From Bryobacteraceae bacterium (GTDB lineage: Bacteria; Acidobacteriota; Terriglobia; Bryobacterales; Bryobacteraceae), in NCBI GenBank assembly GCA_019752335.1, contig JAIEMJ010000030.1:150597-214596 (forward strand): 64,000 bases of DNA, read 5' to 3'. The notes under the pieces are model-generated. The model did no database searches, was not told where the DNA came from, and saw only the letters and a program-made list of their open reading frames with translations. Positions 1-9,284 of this stretch are shown piece after piece. A program made the translations under genes and the position numbers. Positions within the stretch are counted from its first letter, which is position 1, and every line of letters starts with the position of its first letter.

Positions 1-22
1 AGAGAGGAAAATTCGTTCAAGC

Positions 23-2758
23 ATGCGGTGTCTCTACTGTGGCGAGCCCCTGTCGCTGCTGAGAAAACTCACGGGCAAGGCTGAATTCTGTTCGGAGGCT
101 CATCGGGAAGCCTACCAACAGGAATTCAATAGTCTCGCCTTGCAACGGCTCGCGGCCCAACCGAAACAGGGCAAGCGAGAGCTTTCTCCTTTCCCCCCGC
201 AAGTCCCTGTCGAAACGGTCCCCGAGCCCGCGCCGGCTCCCGCCGAGGCCTTTGCCGGCCTGCCCTTTCCCGAGGACTCTGAGGAACTTGAGCTTCCCGT
301 CTTCGACTCTCCCATCTTCACCCGCCGGCCCCTGCCGACCGATGAGGCCATTGAGCCCGCCCCTCTCGCCGCATTCCTGAACGCCGACCTGCCCCGCCTG
401 GCGGACGTACTCGCTTCCGTCCATTCCGTCATCCCGGAACTTACGGACTACCCACGCCCCTGTTTACTGCCGGCGTCAACCGCGGCCCTCGCGCTCGACA
501 CCAATGTTCCCTATGGCGGTTACGTTGACCTCCCGGAGCCGATGGACCAGAACACGGAGGACCAGAGCAGAGAGGATGTGGTGTTGGCGCCGCCCCAACC
601 GCTCCACACGCAGTCCCTCCTTGGCTACACCCTCCCGCTGACCGAGGCCGTATGGTCCGTTCCTTCGGATGATGACCTCTTCGCCTCGCCAGACTTCGAG
701 CCGCTCCCCGGTCACACCGTGCTCCAGTTCGCGCCACCCCTTGCGGAGCGCTCGGTCACCGGAGCGGTTGCCCAACCCGTTCTGGTCTTCGCCCGCCATC
801 AGGCGCCCTTGGCCGCCGTGGCCAATTTCCCACAGCCCGAACCCTCCAACTGCGAACTTCCCGCGATCTGCCTGCCCTCGGCTGCCGCCTGGCTCGCATC
901 TCTCGACGAGACCGTCGCCTGGAACGCGGAACTGCCACCCCCACCCGAACGTGCCCTTTCCGCTGCCCACGTGGAGCCCATGGAGTACCGGCAGCAGGAA
1001 ATCGCCCACCTGGAGCAGACCGCACCGGCCTGCGAACCTTTCGACGTCGAAAACAGCCTGACCCTGCTCTACTGGCCGGCGCCCGAACTCAGCCCTACCC
1101 TTCACTCGGCCTTACTTGCCCAACTCACGTGGCAGCCGGCCACTGCGGGAGATAGAGATCAGGGAGGTAACGGTGTCGCCGCCGGCCTGGATACCCCACT
1201 CGGATTCTTCGTCCCCGGCGCTCTGCCGCGCTTGGCCATCGGCCTGGCGCCCGCCCTTGCCCCCGCGCTTTTCGCGACCACCGGAATCGCCCCCCTCGAC
1301 TGCCCGACCGGCGAATTCTCCCCACTGTCCTGGACTGCAACCATGGAGTTACCACGCGCCGCCGCGGCCGCCGTGGGTCAATGGCCGGAAGCGGGCCTGA
1401 TGCATACTCAGCCCGCCGTCCTGCGCGCTGGATCGGCACCGGCGCCTGCCCACGCGCGCTGGGAGCATTTCCCCCTCGAACTGACGTTACTCTCCCCCCC
1501 GGAAGGCAAGCCAGTGAGCGAATGGCCCCCCGTCGCGAGCTTGGCCTCACTGCCCGTGGAGGCCAGCCTCGCTGCTACCGGAGGCGTCAATCGTCCAACG
1601 GAATGGCTGCGCGCCAATGTCCTCCCCCAAGCCGCGACGTTGCCTGCGCTGGGCAGCAAAACGACCCTCGCGCGTGTCGGCGTGCCGGACTTCGCCTGGC
1701 CCGCCTTCGCCGCTGGTTGCGAGTCGCTCTTCACCCCCGATCAGCCCTTCCGCTTCCACGAAATGCCCTTCCCGCCGCGCGGCACCACCGACCTGGCTGT
1801 CGGCGACGCGCTCACCGGCGCCCTGATGGACGGTCTGCGGCTCGGCTTTGCCGACGACCGTTTCGACGCGATCCTGCGGCCTCGCAGCGCCAGCCTCGAC
1901 GAGTGGCTGCAGCAGCAACAGACCGTGGTCCCGCCCCCGCCGCCCGCGCCTTCGCCCATGCCCGCGCGAGCCCCGGAGTCTGCCGCCAAGAAACCGGTTG
2001 AGGCTCCCTCCTCCTGGCAGCAGGCGGCGCGCGCCATGTATGAGGGTGAGCAGCAGATGCCCAAGCCCCTGGAGCCCAGCAAACCAGGGGAAACCAGTAA
2101 GCCGGTGGAAGCCAGCAAGCCGGTCACCGCCGTCCCCGTCTTTGCCGAGCCCATCAAAGGCAACGAAATCGCCGTGGTTCCTCCCGTCGAGCCGCCGACA
2201 CCGTTCGTCCGTCCTGAGTCCCTGAATGGCCGCGACAAGAACCAGTCGCCCACGAACGAAGGCCAGGGTTTCCAGTGGCGCGGCGATCAGCCGCATCCGC
2301 CGCCGCCCGCCGCCGGTCCTTCGTCGGTTTCCGTCAACACCACCATCACCGTGGAGGGTAGCGGTGGATCCGTCGTGGTGGAGAATGCCGTCCGCATCTC
2401 GCTCGGCGACCGTCCCAGCAAAAAGAAGGGTGACGCAATTGAGAAGTTCGCCGAAGGTGAGGACATCGGCGATAGCCGTATCCAACTCGCCCCACCCGAG
2501 GGGCTACCGGACTTTGAGGGCGAAGCGCCCGAACTCCGCGCCGTGATGGAACCCATCAGCCCCGCGCTTGATTCCATTCAGTGGCCGAAGTTCTCCGTCA
2601 CGCCGATGCGCCGCCGCATCGCCTACGGCCCGGCCCGCGGTGGCTTGTTCGGCATGGGTGGCGGCCAGTCCGCGCCGAAGCCCGCCCCGGATGCGAAAGT
2701 CTTACCGCCGAAGAAGAGTGTCGGCGGATTCCTATTCAAGAAGTTGACTAACTCGTGA
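23..2758 (+). CDS. Large proline-rich protein with N-terminal zinc-finger-like motif
   Basis: A 911-residue protein of unknown function. Residues 3-27 carry C-x2-C-x16-C-x3-H (C3, C6, C23, H27), which looks like a treble-clef/FCS-type zinc finger. The rest is mostly low-complexity Pro/Ala/Glu-rich sequence, including short SKPxE-type repeats near residues 680-705, and is probably disordered. No signal peptide or membrane segment is visible. The ATG lies behind a purine-rich AGAGAGG stretch at the window edge. The stop overlaps the ribosome-binding site of the TPR gene that follows, so the two are probably co-transcribed. A scaffold or adaptor role is only a guess. Confidence 0.75.
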   Translation: MRCLYCGEPLSLLRKLTGKAEFCSEAHREAYQQEFNSLALQRLAAQPKQGKRELSPFPPQVPVETVPEPAPAPAEAFAGLPFPEDSEELELPVFDSPIFTRRPLPTDEAIEPAPLAAFLNADLPRLADVLASVHSVIPELTDYPRPCLLPASTAALALDTNVPYGGYVDLPEPMDQNTEDQSREDVVLAPPQPLHTQSLLGYTLPLTEAVWSVPSDDDLFASPDFEPLPGHTVLQFAPPLAERSVTGAVAQPVLVFARHQAPLAAVANFPQPEPSNCELPAICLPSAAAWLASLDETVAWNAELPPPPERALSAAHVEPMEYRQQEIAHLEQTAPACEPFDVENSLTLLYWPAPELSPTLHSALLAQLTWQPATAGDRDQGGNGVAAGLDTPLGFFVPGALPRLAIGLAPALAPALFATTGIAPLDCPTGEFSPLSWTATMELPRAAAAAVGQWPEAGLMHTQPAVLRAGSAPAPAHARWEHFPLELTLLSPPEGKPVSEWPPVASLASLPVEASLAATGGVNRPTEWLRANVLPQAATLPALGSKTTLARVGVPDFAWPAFAAGCESLFTPDQPFRFHEMPFPPRGTTDLAVGDALTGALMDGLRLGFADDRFDAILRPRSASLDEWLQQQQTVVPPPPPAPSPMPARAPESAAKKPVEAPSSWQQAARAMYEGEQQMPKPLEPSKPGETSKPVEASKPVTAVPVFAEPIKGNEIAVVPPVEPPTPFVRPESLNGRDKNQSPTNEGQGFQWRGDQPHPPPPAAGPSSVSVNTTITVEGSGGSVVVENAVRISLGDRPSKKKGDAIEKFAEGEDIGDSRIQLAPPEGLPDFEGEAPELRAVMEPISPALDSIQWPKFSVTPMRRRIAYGPARGGLFGMGGGQSAPKPAPDAKVLPPKKSVGGFLFKKLTNS

Positions 2759-2770
2759 GGAGTGTTGAGC

Positions 2771-4345
2771 ATGAATAATTGGGAAGACCGCTGGCTATAT
2801 TATGTCGACGACGAAGTAATTCACTCGCTCCTCCAAGCCGAACCCTCCTTCATGGACGGCGTACCCGGCATGAAGGAGCGCGCCCTCTCCTCGCCCGCCG
2901 TCGTGCAAGCGGTTAGTCTCTATCTCGAAGGCCGCAAGGCCGAAGCCATCTCGCGCCTGGAAAAGGCCGTCGCCGAGGCCGATACCGAAGCCGACGCTTA
3001 CTCTTTCCTCGGCGGCTTTTATCTCGAAGCCCAACGTTTCGACAAGGCCGCGCCGCTCTTCGAACAGGCGCTGGAGCGGAACCCGCGCTCACGCTGCGAT
3101 CTCTACAACCTCGGCATCTGCCGCTATAAGCAGGAGCGTTGGCCCGAAGCGGCCGAAATGTTCCGCCAAGCTAGTGACCTCGCTCCGCGCACGGGCCGCA
3201 CTGAATCCTTAGTGGCCCAGGGCGTTTGCTTTCTGCACGAGAATGAAGCGCAAGCCGCGCTCGAGTTATTCGAGCAGGCACTCATGCTCAGCCCGAAGCA
3301 GTCGCAGGCGCGCTTCGGCAAGGGCGTCGCGCTGCATATGCTGCGCCGCCGCGAGGAAGCCGACGCGATCTATCAGGAACTCGAGCACGAAAACCCCGAC
3401 AATCCCGACTTACTCCTGAATCGTCTTTCCATCGCTCTCAGTTACGGTAACGAGATCACCATTCGTGAGCTAGCCGAACGTCTGCAAGCTTCTAACCGCC
3501 CAATTCTTACCTTGGCCGCCCACGAAGCCTTGGCCACCCTGGCCTTCATTCGCGAGCGCTTCACCGAAGCCGCCAAACACTGCGAAAAATTGACCGAGCT
3601 AGCGCCGGGTTCGGCCGAAGGCTGGTTTAACCTGGGCGTCGCGCGCCAGCAGATCAACCAGGTACGTCCGGCCATCGAAGCCTACTTACAAGCCGTCGAA
3701 ATCGATCCCACCTTGAAACAGGCCTACGCCAACCTCGGGTTTCTGCATCACCAGCGCGGCGAGTGGGAAGCCGCGCGCGAAGCCTACATTGAAGCCCTCC
3801 AGCGCGACCCGCAGTTAGCCGAAGCGCTCTGGAACCTGGCCATCTTACTTGAGCAACAAGGCCACGAAGGTGAAGCCGCCGTCTGCTTTGAGCAACTCAC
3901 GAAGCTAGTCCCCAACTGGGAGGAGCCCTGGTTCCGCCTGGCGACGAATCATCTTACCGCCGGCCGCTGGGAAGCCAGCATCACCGTCCTTGAATCCTGC
4001 CTCGAACTGCGTGCCGACTGGGTGGAAGCCGCCAACGGGCTCGCCCTCGCCAAGGCCAAGCTCGGCGACTTCGAAGGCGCGCGCGTCGTGCTCGAAAGAG
4101 TCATGGCCGTCGACCCCAAGCCGCAGGTCCTCTTTAACCTCGGCGTGCTGCATCAACAAACCGGCCACTCCGAAGCCGCCGTCCGTTACTACCGGCAAGC
4201 CTTGGAGCAGAAGCCTGACTTCGCCGAGGCCTGCCTGAACCTGGGCCATGCGCTCAAGGAGATGGGCCAGACGCAAGCCGCGCAGGAGAGTTGGCGCCGC
4301 GCCGTGCGCTTGCGCCCCGCCTACGCTTCTGAATACTTCGCTTAG
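2771..4345 (+). CDS. Tetratricopeptide repeat protein
   Basis: A cytoplasmic TPR protein of 524 residues built from many tandem 34-residue helix-turn-helix repeats, with blocks such as 'AEGWFNLGVARQQ' and 'AEALWNLAILLEQQGHEGEA'. TPR arrays are protein-protein interaction platforms, and no catalytic domain is seen. I chose the ATG at 2771 because GAGGAG (2757-2762) sits 8 bases upstream; an in-frame GTG at 2762 overlaps that site. The ribosome-binding site overlaps the stop codon of the preceding zinc-finger protein, which suggests translational coupling and a shared process. Confidence 0.88.
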   Translation: MNNWEDRWLYYVDDEVIHSLLQAEPSFMDGVPGMKERALSSPAVVQAVSLYLEGRKAEAISRLEKAVAEADTEADAYSFLGGFYLEAQRFDKAAPLFEQALERNPRSRCDLYNLGICRYKQERWPEAAEMFRQASDLAPRTGRTESLVAQGVCFLHENEAQAALELFEQALMLSPKQSQARFGKGVALHMLRRREEADAIYQELEHENPDNPDLLLNRLSIALSYGNEITIRELAERLQASNRPILTLAAHEALATLAFIRERFTEAAKHCEKLTELAPGSAEGWFNLGVARQQINQVRPAIEAYLQAVEIDPTLKQAYANLGFLHHQRGEWEAAREAYIEALQRDPQLAEALWNLAILLEQQGHEGEAAVCFEQLTKLVPNWEEPWFRLATNHLTAGRWEASITVLESCLELRADWVEAANGLALAKAKLGDFEGARVVLERVMAVDPKPQVLFNLGVLHQQTGHSEAAVRYYRQALEQKPDFAEACLNLGHALKEMGQTQAAQESWRRAVRLRPAYASEYFA

Positions 4346-4354
4346 ACTGGGAGA

Positions 4355-6085
4355 ATGCGCGCCAGCTTTCTCCTGTTCGTCTTGCCCCTTTTCGCTGCCG
4401 AACCACCTCGCTTCATGGATTCCGCCCGGCTGACGAAACTGAAGGCTGCCCTGCCCTCCATCGAGCAACTCTTCGCTCGCGCTCATGAACAGATCGGCGC
4501 ACCTGGCTCGGCCTGGGGCGTCATCATCGACGGCGAATTAGTCTTAGCCAAGGCCTACGGCGTGCGCGACGTAAAATCTCAGGACGCGGCCCTGCCCACC
4601 ACTGCCTTTCGCATCGCTTCCATGACCAAGAGCTTCACCGCCGCCGCGATTCTGAAGCTCCGCGACGAGGGTAAGTTATCCCTCGAAGACCCCATCGAAA
4701 AATACCTTCCCGAGTTTAAGAATTACGGTTACCCCACCACCGACAGCGCACCGATTCGGGTCCGCCAGTTACTCTCCCACGGCGCCGGATTTCCGGAAGA
4801 CAATCCCTGGGGCGACCGTCAACTCGCCATTCCCGACGCCACCCTGAAGGAATGGGTGAAGGCGGGGATTCCATTTTCTACCACCCCCGATACGGCCTTC
4901 GAGTATTCGAACTACGGGTTCGCGCTCGCCGGCCAAGTGATCCAGGTCGCCTCTGGGATCCCGTATCGCGAGTATATTGAAAGCCGTTTGTTGAAGCCAC
5001 TGGGGATGACGGCGTCGTCTCTGGAGCCCTCGGCGATTCCCGCCGCCGTCCGGGCCAATGGCTACGGACGCCGTGACGATGGCTTTTTCGAGATTCCATC
5101 CTTGGCCCATGGCAGCTTTGGCGCCATGGGCGGCTTAGTCACCACCGTGCCGGATTTGGCCAAATGGGTCGCCTTCCAGCTCTCGGCATTTCCGGCGCGC
5201 GACGGCGAAGAGGCCGGCCCCGTCCGGCGCAGTTCGCTGCGTGAAATGCAGCGCCTGCAGCGCCAGTCGAGCTTCACGGTGGATCGCGCGCGGGCCGTCA
5301 CCAGCGGCTACGGCTATGGTCTCGGCGTCAGCACCGATTGCCGCTTCGCCCACCTCATCGGCCACGGGGGTGGTTTGCCTGGCTTCGGCTCCTACATGAT
5401 GTGGCTACCCGAGTACGGTGTCGGCATGGTAGCCATGACGAACTTGACTTACCAGGGTCCCGCACGCGTGCTGAGTGACGCGTTTGATTTACTTCGGAAG
5501 AGCGGCGGTCTGGAGCCGCGTCAGTTGCCAGCCGCGCCGGAGTTAACCGGCATGCGCGATTCGATCAGCAAACTCCTGAGTAAGTGGGACGCAGACTTAC
5601 TCCGCAATATCGCCGCCGACAACTTCCTCCTGGACGGCGATTTGGCCAGCCGCCAAGCGCAAGTAAACTCAGCGCGCGACCGCGTGGGGAAGTGCGGGGC
5701 CCCCGGCCCGGTGCAGCCGGAGAATTTATTGCGTGGCAACTTCCGGATGCAATGCGAGCAGGGCGACGTCAACGTAACCTTTACCTTGGCGCCCACGAAA
5801 CCGGTCACGCTGCAGATGTGGGATTTCGCCGTGATCGGCGCACCCTCCACGGCGATGCGCACGGCCGCCCAGGAATATGTCCGCCAGCCGCGCGAAGGCC
5901 TGGGGATGTGCCGCGTGGGTAACGCGCTTTCGGGTGACGGCCAGCGCGAGAGCCGCTTCCAACTCAACTGCGACACCGGCACCGCGGCCCTGGCCGTAGC
6001 GCTCAGGTCCGACGGCGTGATGGACTCGGCGAAACTCCAACGTGCCCCTGGCGCAAGCTGTGCCCCCATCACGCAAGGGTTATAA
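4355..6085 (+). CDS. Secreted serine hydrolase, class C beta-lactamase/esterase family
   Basis: A 576-residue exported protein with a short hydrophobic leader (residues 1-15). It has the class C beta-lactamase/DD-peptidase fold signature: S89-M-T-K92 (SxxK nucleophile motif), Y184-S-N186 (YxN) and H337-G-G-G as the KTG-equivalent. Members hydrolyse peptidoglycan-like peptides, beta-lactams or esters, and the substrate here cannot be told. The C-terminal 180 residues form an extra domain of the kind often found behind this fold. GGGAG precedes the ATG. It lies 9 bp after the TPR gene and 9 bp before the PIG-L gene. Confidence 0.88.
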   Translation: MRASFLLFVLPLFAAEPPRFMDSARLTKLKAALPSIEQLFARAHEQIGAPGSAWGVIIDGELVLAKAYGVRDVKSQDAALPTTAFRIASMTKSFTAAAILKLRDEGKLSLEDPIEKYLPEFKNYGYPTTDSAPIRVRQLLSHGAGFPEDNPWGDRQLAIPDATLKEWVKAGIPFSTTPDTAFEYSNYGFALAGQVIQVASGIPYREYIESRLLKPLGMTASSLEPSAIPAAVRANGYGRRDDGFFEIPSLAHGSFGAMGGLVTTVPDLAKWVAFQLSAFPARDGEEAGPVRRSSLREMQRLQRQSSFTVDRARAVTSGYGYGLGVSTDCRFAHLIGHGGGLPGFGSYMMWLPEYGVGMVAMTNLTYQGPARVLSDAFDLLRKSGGLEPRQLPAAPELTGMRDSISKLLSKWDADLLRNIAADNFLLDGDLASRQAQVNSARDRVGKCGAPGPVQPENLLRGNFRMQCEQGDVNVTFTLAPTKPVTLQMWDFAVIGAPSTAMRTAAQEYVRQPREGLGMCRVGNALSGDGQRESRFQLNCDTGTAALAVALRSDGVMDSAKLQRAPGASCAPITQGL

Positions 6086-6094
6086 TCGGGCTGC

Positions 6095-6964
6095 ATGTCG
6101 ATTCGCTCCCTGGCTCTGATTCTCGGTTGTAGCCTGCACTTACTGGCCCAAGAAAAATCGCGCGTGATCGCCTTCGGCGCGCACCCTGACGATTGTGACC
6201 TGGGCGCTGGGGGCACGGCGGCCCTCCTGGCGAAGGCCGGCCATGCCGTGAAGTTTGTCTCCCTCACCAACGGCGACGCGGGCCATCAAACGCTCGGCGG
6301 AGGAGCGCTCGCGCGGCGACGCTATGCGGAAACCCAGGAGGTCGCCAAGCGCTTAGGCATCACTTACGACGTCCTCAATAACCACGACGGCGAGTTAATG
6401 CCCACCCTGGACGTTCGCCTGCAAGTGATCCGCAAGATTCGGGAGTGGAACGCCGACATTGTCCTCGCGCCCCGTCCGAACGACTATCATCCGGACCATC
6501 GCTACACCGGCGTGCTCGTGCAGGATGCCGCCTACATGGTGGTGGTGCCCAACGTCGCACCGGATACGCCGCCGCTGCGCAAGAATCCAGTCTTCCTTTA
6601 TTACCGCGATCGCTTCAAGAAACCGGCGCCTTTCCGGCCTGATATTGCCGTTGATATTTCGAGCGTCTTTCCACAGAAGATCTTCGCGCTGGACGCGCAC
6701 GAGAGCCAATTCTATGAATGGCTGCCGTGGGTGGATGGCAGGTTAGAGGAAGTACCTAAGGAGCGTTCGGCCCGGCTAGCTTGGCTCGCCAAGGATCGCT
6801 CGCCGGCGATTCCTGCCGAAACCAGAGCCTCTCTCGAAAAATGGTACGGCGCGGCCGCGGCGGCGGCCGCTAAGCAAACCGAAGCCTTCGAAATCTGCGA
6901 GTACGGTAAGCAACCCACCGAAGCGGAAATTCGCCAGCTACTTCCTTTCCTGCGCGTGCAATGA
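6095..6964 (+). CDS. PIG-L (LmbE-like) family deacetylase, exported
   Basis: A 289-residue zinc-dependent N-deacetylase of the PIG-L/LmbE family. It has the metal-binding motif H30-P-D-D33 followed by the glycine-rich 'LGAGG', and a second motif H132-P-D-H135. The family removes acetyl groups from GlcNAc-containing conjugates such as GlcNAc-PI or bacillithiol and mycothiol precursors. The leader (residues 1-18) suggests export, which argues against a cytosolic thiol-biosynthesis role and for a sugar or cell-wall substrate. Its stop overlaps the start of the permease gene (ATGA). Confidence 0.88.
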   Translation: MSIRSLALILGCSLHLLAQEKSRVIAFGAHPDDCDLGAGGTAALLAKAGHAVKFVSLTNGDAGHQTLGGGALARRRYAETQEVAKRLGITYDVLNNHDGELMPTLDVRLQVIRKIREWNADIVLAPRPNDYHPDHRYTGVLVQDAAYMVVVPNVAPDTPPLRKNPVFLYYRDRFKKPAPFRPDIAVDISSVFPQKIFALDAHESQFYEWLPWVDGRLEEVPKERSARLAWLAKDRSPAIPAETRASLEKWYGAAAAAAAKQTEAFEICEYGKQPTEAEIRQLLPFLRVQ

Positions 6965-8355
6965 ATTCGCGCGACCAGGACGACTTACAAAAATTCGGCT
7001 ACGCGCAGGAGTTACTGCGCGAAATGGGCGGCTTTTCCAACTTCGCCATTTCGTTTTCGAATATCTCCATCCTCACCGGCGCGGTGACGCTCTTCGGCTA
7101 CGGCTTTGACCAAGGCGGACCCCTCGAAATGTCCCTGGCCTGGCCGCTCGCCACCTTGCTCACGCTCACCGTCGCCGCCTCCATGGCTGAGCTATGTTCA
7201 GCCTTCCCCACCTCCGGCGCGCTCTATCATTGGGCCGCCGCCTTAGGGGGCCCGCGCATCGCCTGGCTGACGGCGGCGCTGAATGTCGTCGCCTGCATCG
7301 CCAGCTTCGCCGCCATCGATTATGGCTGCGCGCAATACCTGCTCCCACTCGTTCGTATTGAGCCCACCACCGGCGCGCTCTTCGCCGCCTTCGCCGTCAT
7401 CGCGCTCAGCCAAGGCTGGCTCAATGCCTACGGCGTCGGCCTGGTCGCCAAACTCAACGACGCCAGCGTTACCGTCCACATCCTCGGCACGTTGGTCCTG
7501 GTGGGCCTCATCTTTTGGGCCGCGCCCCTGCAGCCCGTCTCGTTCCTGTGGACCGCGATGAGTCCCATCGGCACCAAGCCCTACGCCGCTGCCTTCACGC
7601 TCGGCTTGCTGCAAGCCATGTGGACCTTCACCGGCTACGACGCCTCCGCGCATTTGGCCGAGGAGACGCTCGATCCACGCCGCCACGCGCCCTGGGGCAT
7701 GTTCCTTTCCGTGGCGCTCTCCGGCGTCATCGGCTACCTCATGCTGATCGCGCTCACGCTCTCCGTGAAGGACCTATCGCCAAACCAGTCCGCCGTCTCA
7801 ATTCTGCAAGGGGCACTCGGCGAGCGCATGGGCAGCGCGCTTTCCGCCATGGCCGGCGTCGCCATGTGGTTCTGCGGACTCTCAGTGCTGGCGAACAATT
7901 CGCGCGCCTTGTTCTCGCTGGCGCGCGACGAAGGCACGCCCTGGCCACGCACGCTCGCCAAAGTCGACTCGCGGCACGGCACGCCCGTTGTGGCGATCTG
8001 GGGCTTAGTGGCCGCCGCGGTCGCCTTACTCGTCTGGTCCGCCACCGTGGCCATTCTGGCCGCTGTTTCGACGGTAGCCTGTTACTTGGCCTATGGAATT
8101 CCCATTTACCTGGGGTGGCGCGCGCGTGCGAGCGGCTGGGTGCGGGAAGCGCCCTGGAACTTAGGCCGCTGGGGTGGGGCGGTGAACTTGGCCGCCTTGC
8201 TGTGGACGTCCGCGATTTGCGTCATTCTCATGCTGCCGCCTAATGAATTGGCCGCGAAAACGCTGGCCGGCGTGCTGGTGTTGCTGGCCTTGATCTACTA
8301 CTCGGGCGCCCTGCGGACCTATCAGGGCCCCGCCTTTGCCCGCCGCAAAGTCTAG
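6961..8355 (+). CDS. APC-superfamily amino acid permease
   Basis: A 464-residue inner-membrane transporter with about 12 hydrophobic segments. The N-terminus (residues 7-45) has the 'L..FGYAQEL.RE.GGFSNFAISFSNISILTG' pattern typical of the GABA/choline-like branch of the amino acid-polyamine-organocation superfamily. It probably imports an amino acid or amine by cation symport; the substrate is unknown. The ATG overlaps the PIG-L stop by 4 bp, so the two are translationally coupled. The 3' end overlaps the convergent era gene by 4 bp (CTAG), which leaves no room for a terminator. Confidence 0.88.
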   Translation: MNSRDQDDLQKFGYAQELLREMGGFSNFAISFSNISILTGAVTLFGYGFDQGGPLEMSLAWPLATLLTLTVAASMAELCSAFPTSGALYHWAAALGGPRIAWLTAALNVVACIASFAAIDYGCAQYLLPLVRIEPTTGALFAAFAVIALSQGWLNAYGVGLVAKLNDASVTVHILGTLVLVGLIFWAAPLQPVSFLWTAMSPIGTKPYAAAFTLGLLQAMWTFTGYDASAHLAEETLDPRRHAPWGMFLSVALSGVIGYLMLIALTLSVKDLSPNQSAVSILQGALGERMGSALSAMAGVAMWFCGLSVLANNSRALFSLARDEGTPWPRTLAKVDSRHGTPVVAIWGLVAAAVALLVWSATVAILAAVSTVACYLAYGIPIYLGWRARASGWVREAPWNLGRWGGAVNLAALLWTSAICVILMLPPNELAAKTLAGVLVLLALIYYSGALRTYQGPAFARRKV

Positions 8356-9284
8356 GCGTCGCCGGCCGTCGTCGTCGATGCCACCATGCGCCAATCGAGC
8401 TCCCGTAAGAATTCGGCCTTGTCGCGCCAACCCGGTACTACTTTGACGAATAACTCGAGGAAGACCTTGCGCTCCATCCATTTCTCAATCTCGATGCGCG
8501 CCCGTGTGCCTACTTCCTTAATCATCTGCCCGCCCTGCCCGATGATGATTTTCTTCTGGCCCTGGCGCTCCACGATGATACTCGCATTGATCCGGACCAG
8601 CTTCTCGCTCTCTTCCCACTTCTCCACCAGCACCGCCACCGCGTGGGGCACTTCCTGGCTGGTCAGCCGCAGGATCTGCTCGCGCACTAACTCCGCCACC
8701 AGAAACCGCATCGGCTGATCCGTCAAATAGTCCTCTGGATAAAGAGCCGGTCCCACCGGTAGCTGGCGGGTAATCGTCTCCAGCAGCGCCGCGATACTCT
8801 CGCCACCCCGCCGCGCCGAAATCGGGACGATTTCCTTGAAGCTAAATACTTCGGCGTACTTCTGCATGATCGGGAGTAACTCGCGTTTATCTTTGATCTT
8901 GTCGATCTTATTCAACGCGCAGATCACCGGCGTACCCGTCTTGCGGACGGCATCCATGGCCTGCAGTTCGCGCTCGTCGCAAGGCAAGGTGGCGTCCACC
9001 ACGTAGACGATTAAATCGCGCCCTTCAATGGCCTGGCGCACGGTTTGCATCATGCGGCGATTGAAGTTATTGTCGCTCTCGTGAATGCCCGGCGTATCGA
9101 CGAAAACGATCTGTACGCCGGGCCGCGTCGTCACGCCCTGGATAATGGTGCGCGTCGTTTGCGGGCGCGGCGCCACAATGGCCAGCTTCGCGCCAACCAA
9201 GGCATTCAGCAGCGTACTCTTTCCCGCATTCGGCCGGCCGGCGATGCCGACGTGCCCAAACCGGTGCTCAGCCTTTTTCGCCAT
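8352..9284 (-). CDS. era: GTPase Era
   Basis: A 310-residue Era GTPase needed for 30S subunit assembly; it binds the 3' end of 16S rRNA. G1 is GRPNAGKST (residues 16-24), G3 is DTPG, and G4 is NKID. The C-terminal KH domain carries 'IIGQGGQMIKEVG', the RNA-binding GxxG loop. The length matches the family. It is the last gene of the phoH-ybeY-corC-era block and starts inside the corC-like gene (17-bp overlap). Confidence 0.97.
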   Translation of the reverse strand: MAKKAEHRFGHVGIAGRPNAGKSTLLNALVGAKLAIVAPRPQTTRTIIQGVTTRPGVQIVFVDTPGIHESDNNFNRRMMQTVRQAIEGRDLIVYVVDATLPCDERELQAMDAVRKTGTPVICALNKIDKIKDKRELLPIMQKYAEVFSFKEIVPISARRGGESIAALLETITRQLPVGPALYPEDYLTDQPMRFLVAELVREQILRLTSQEVPHAVAVLVEKWEESEKLVRINASIIVERQGQKKIIIGQGGQMIKEVGTRARIEIEKWMERKVFLELFVKVVPGWRDKAEFLRELDWRMVASTTTAGDA

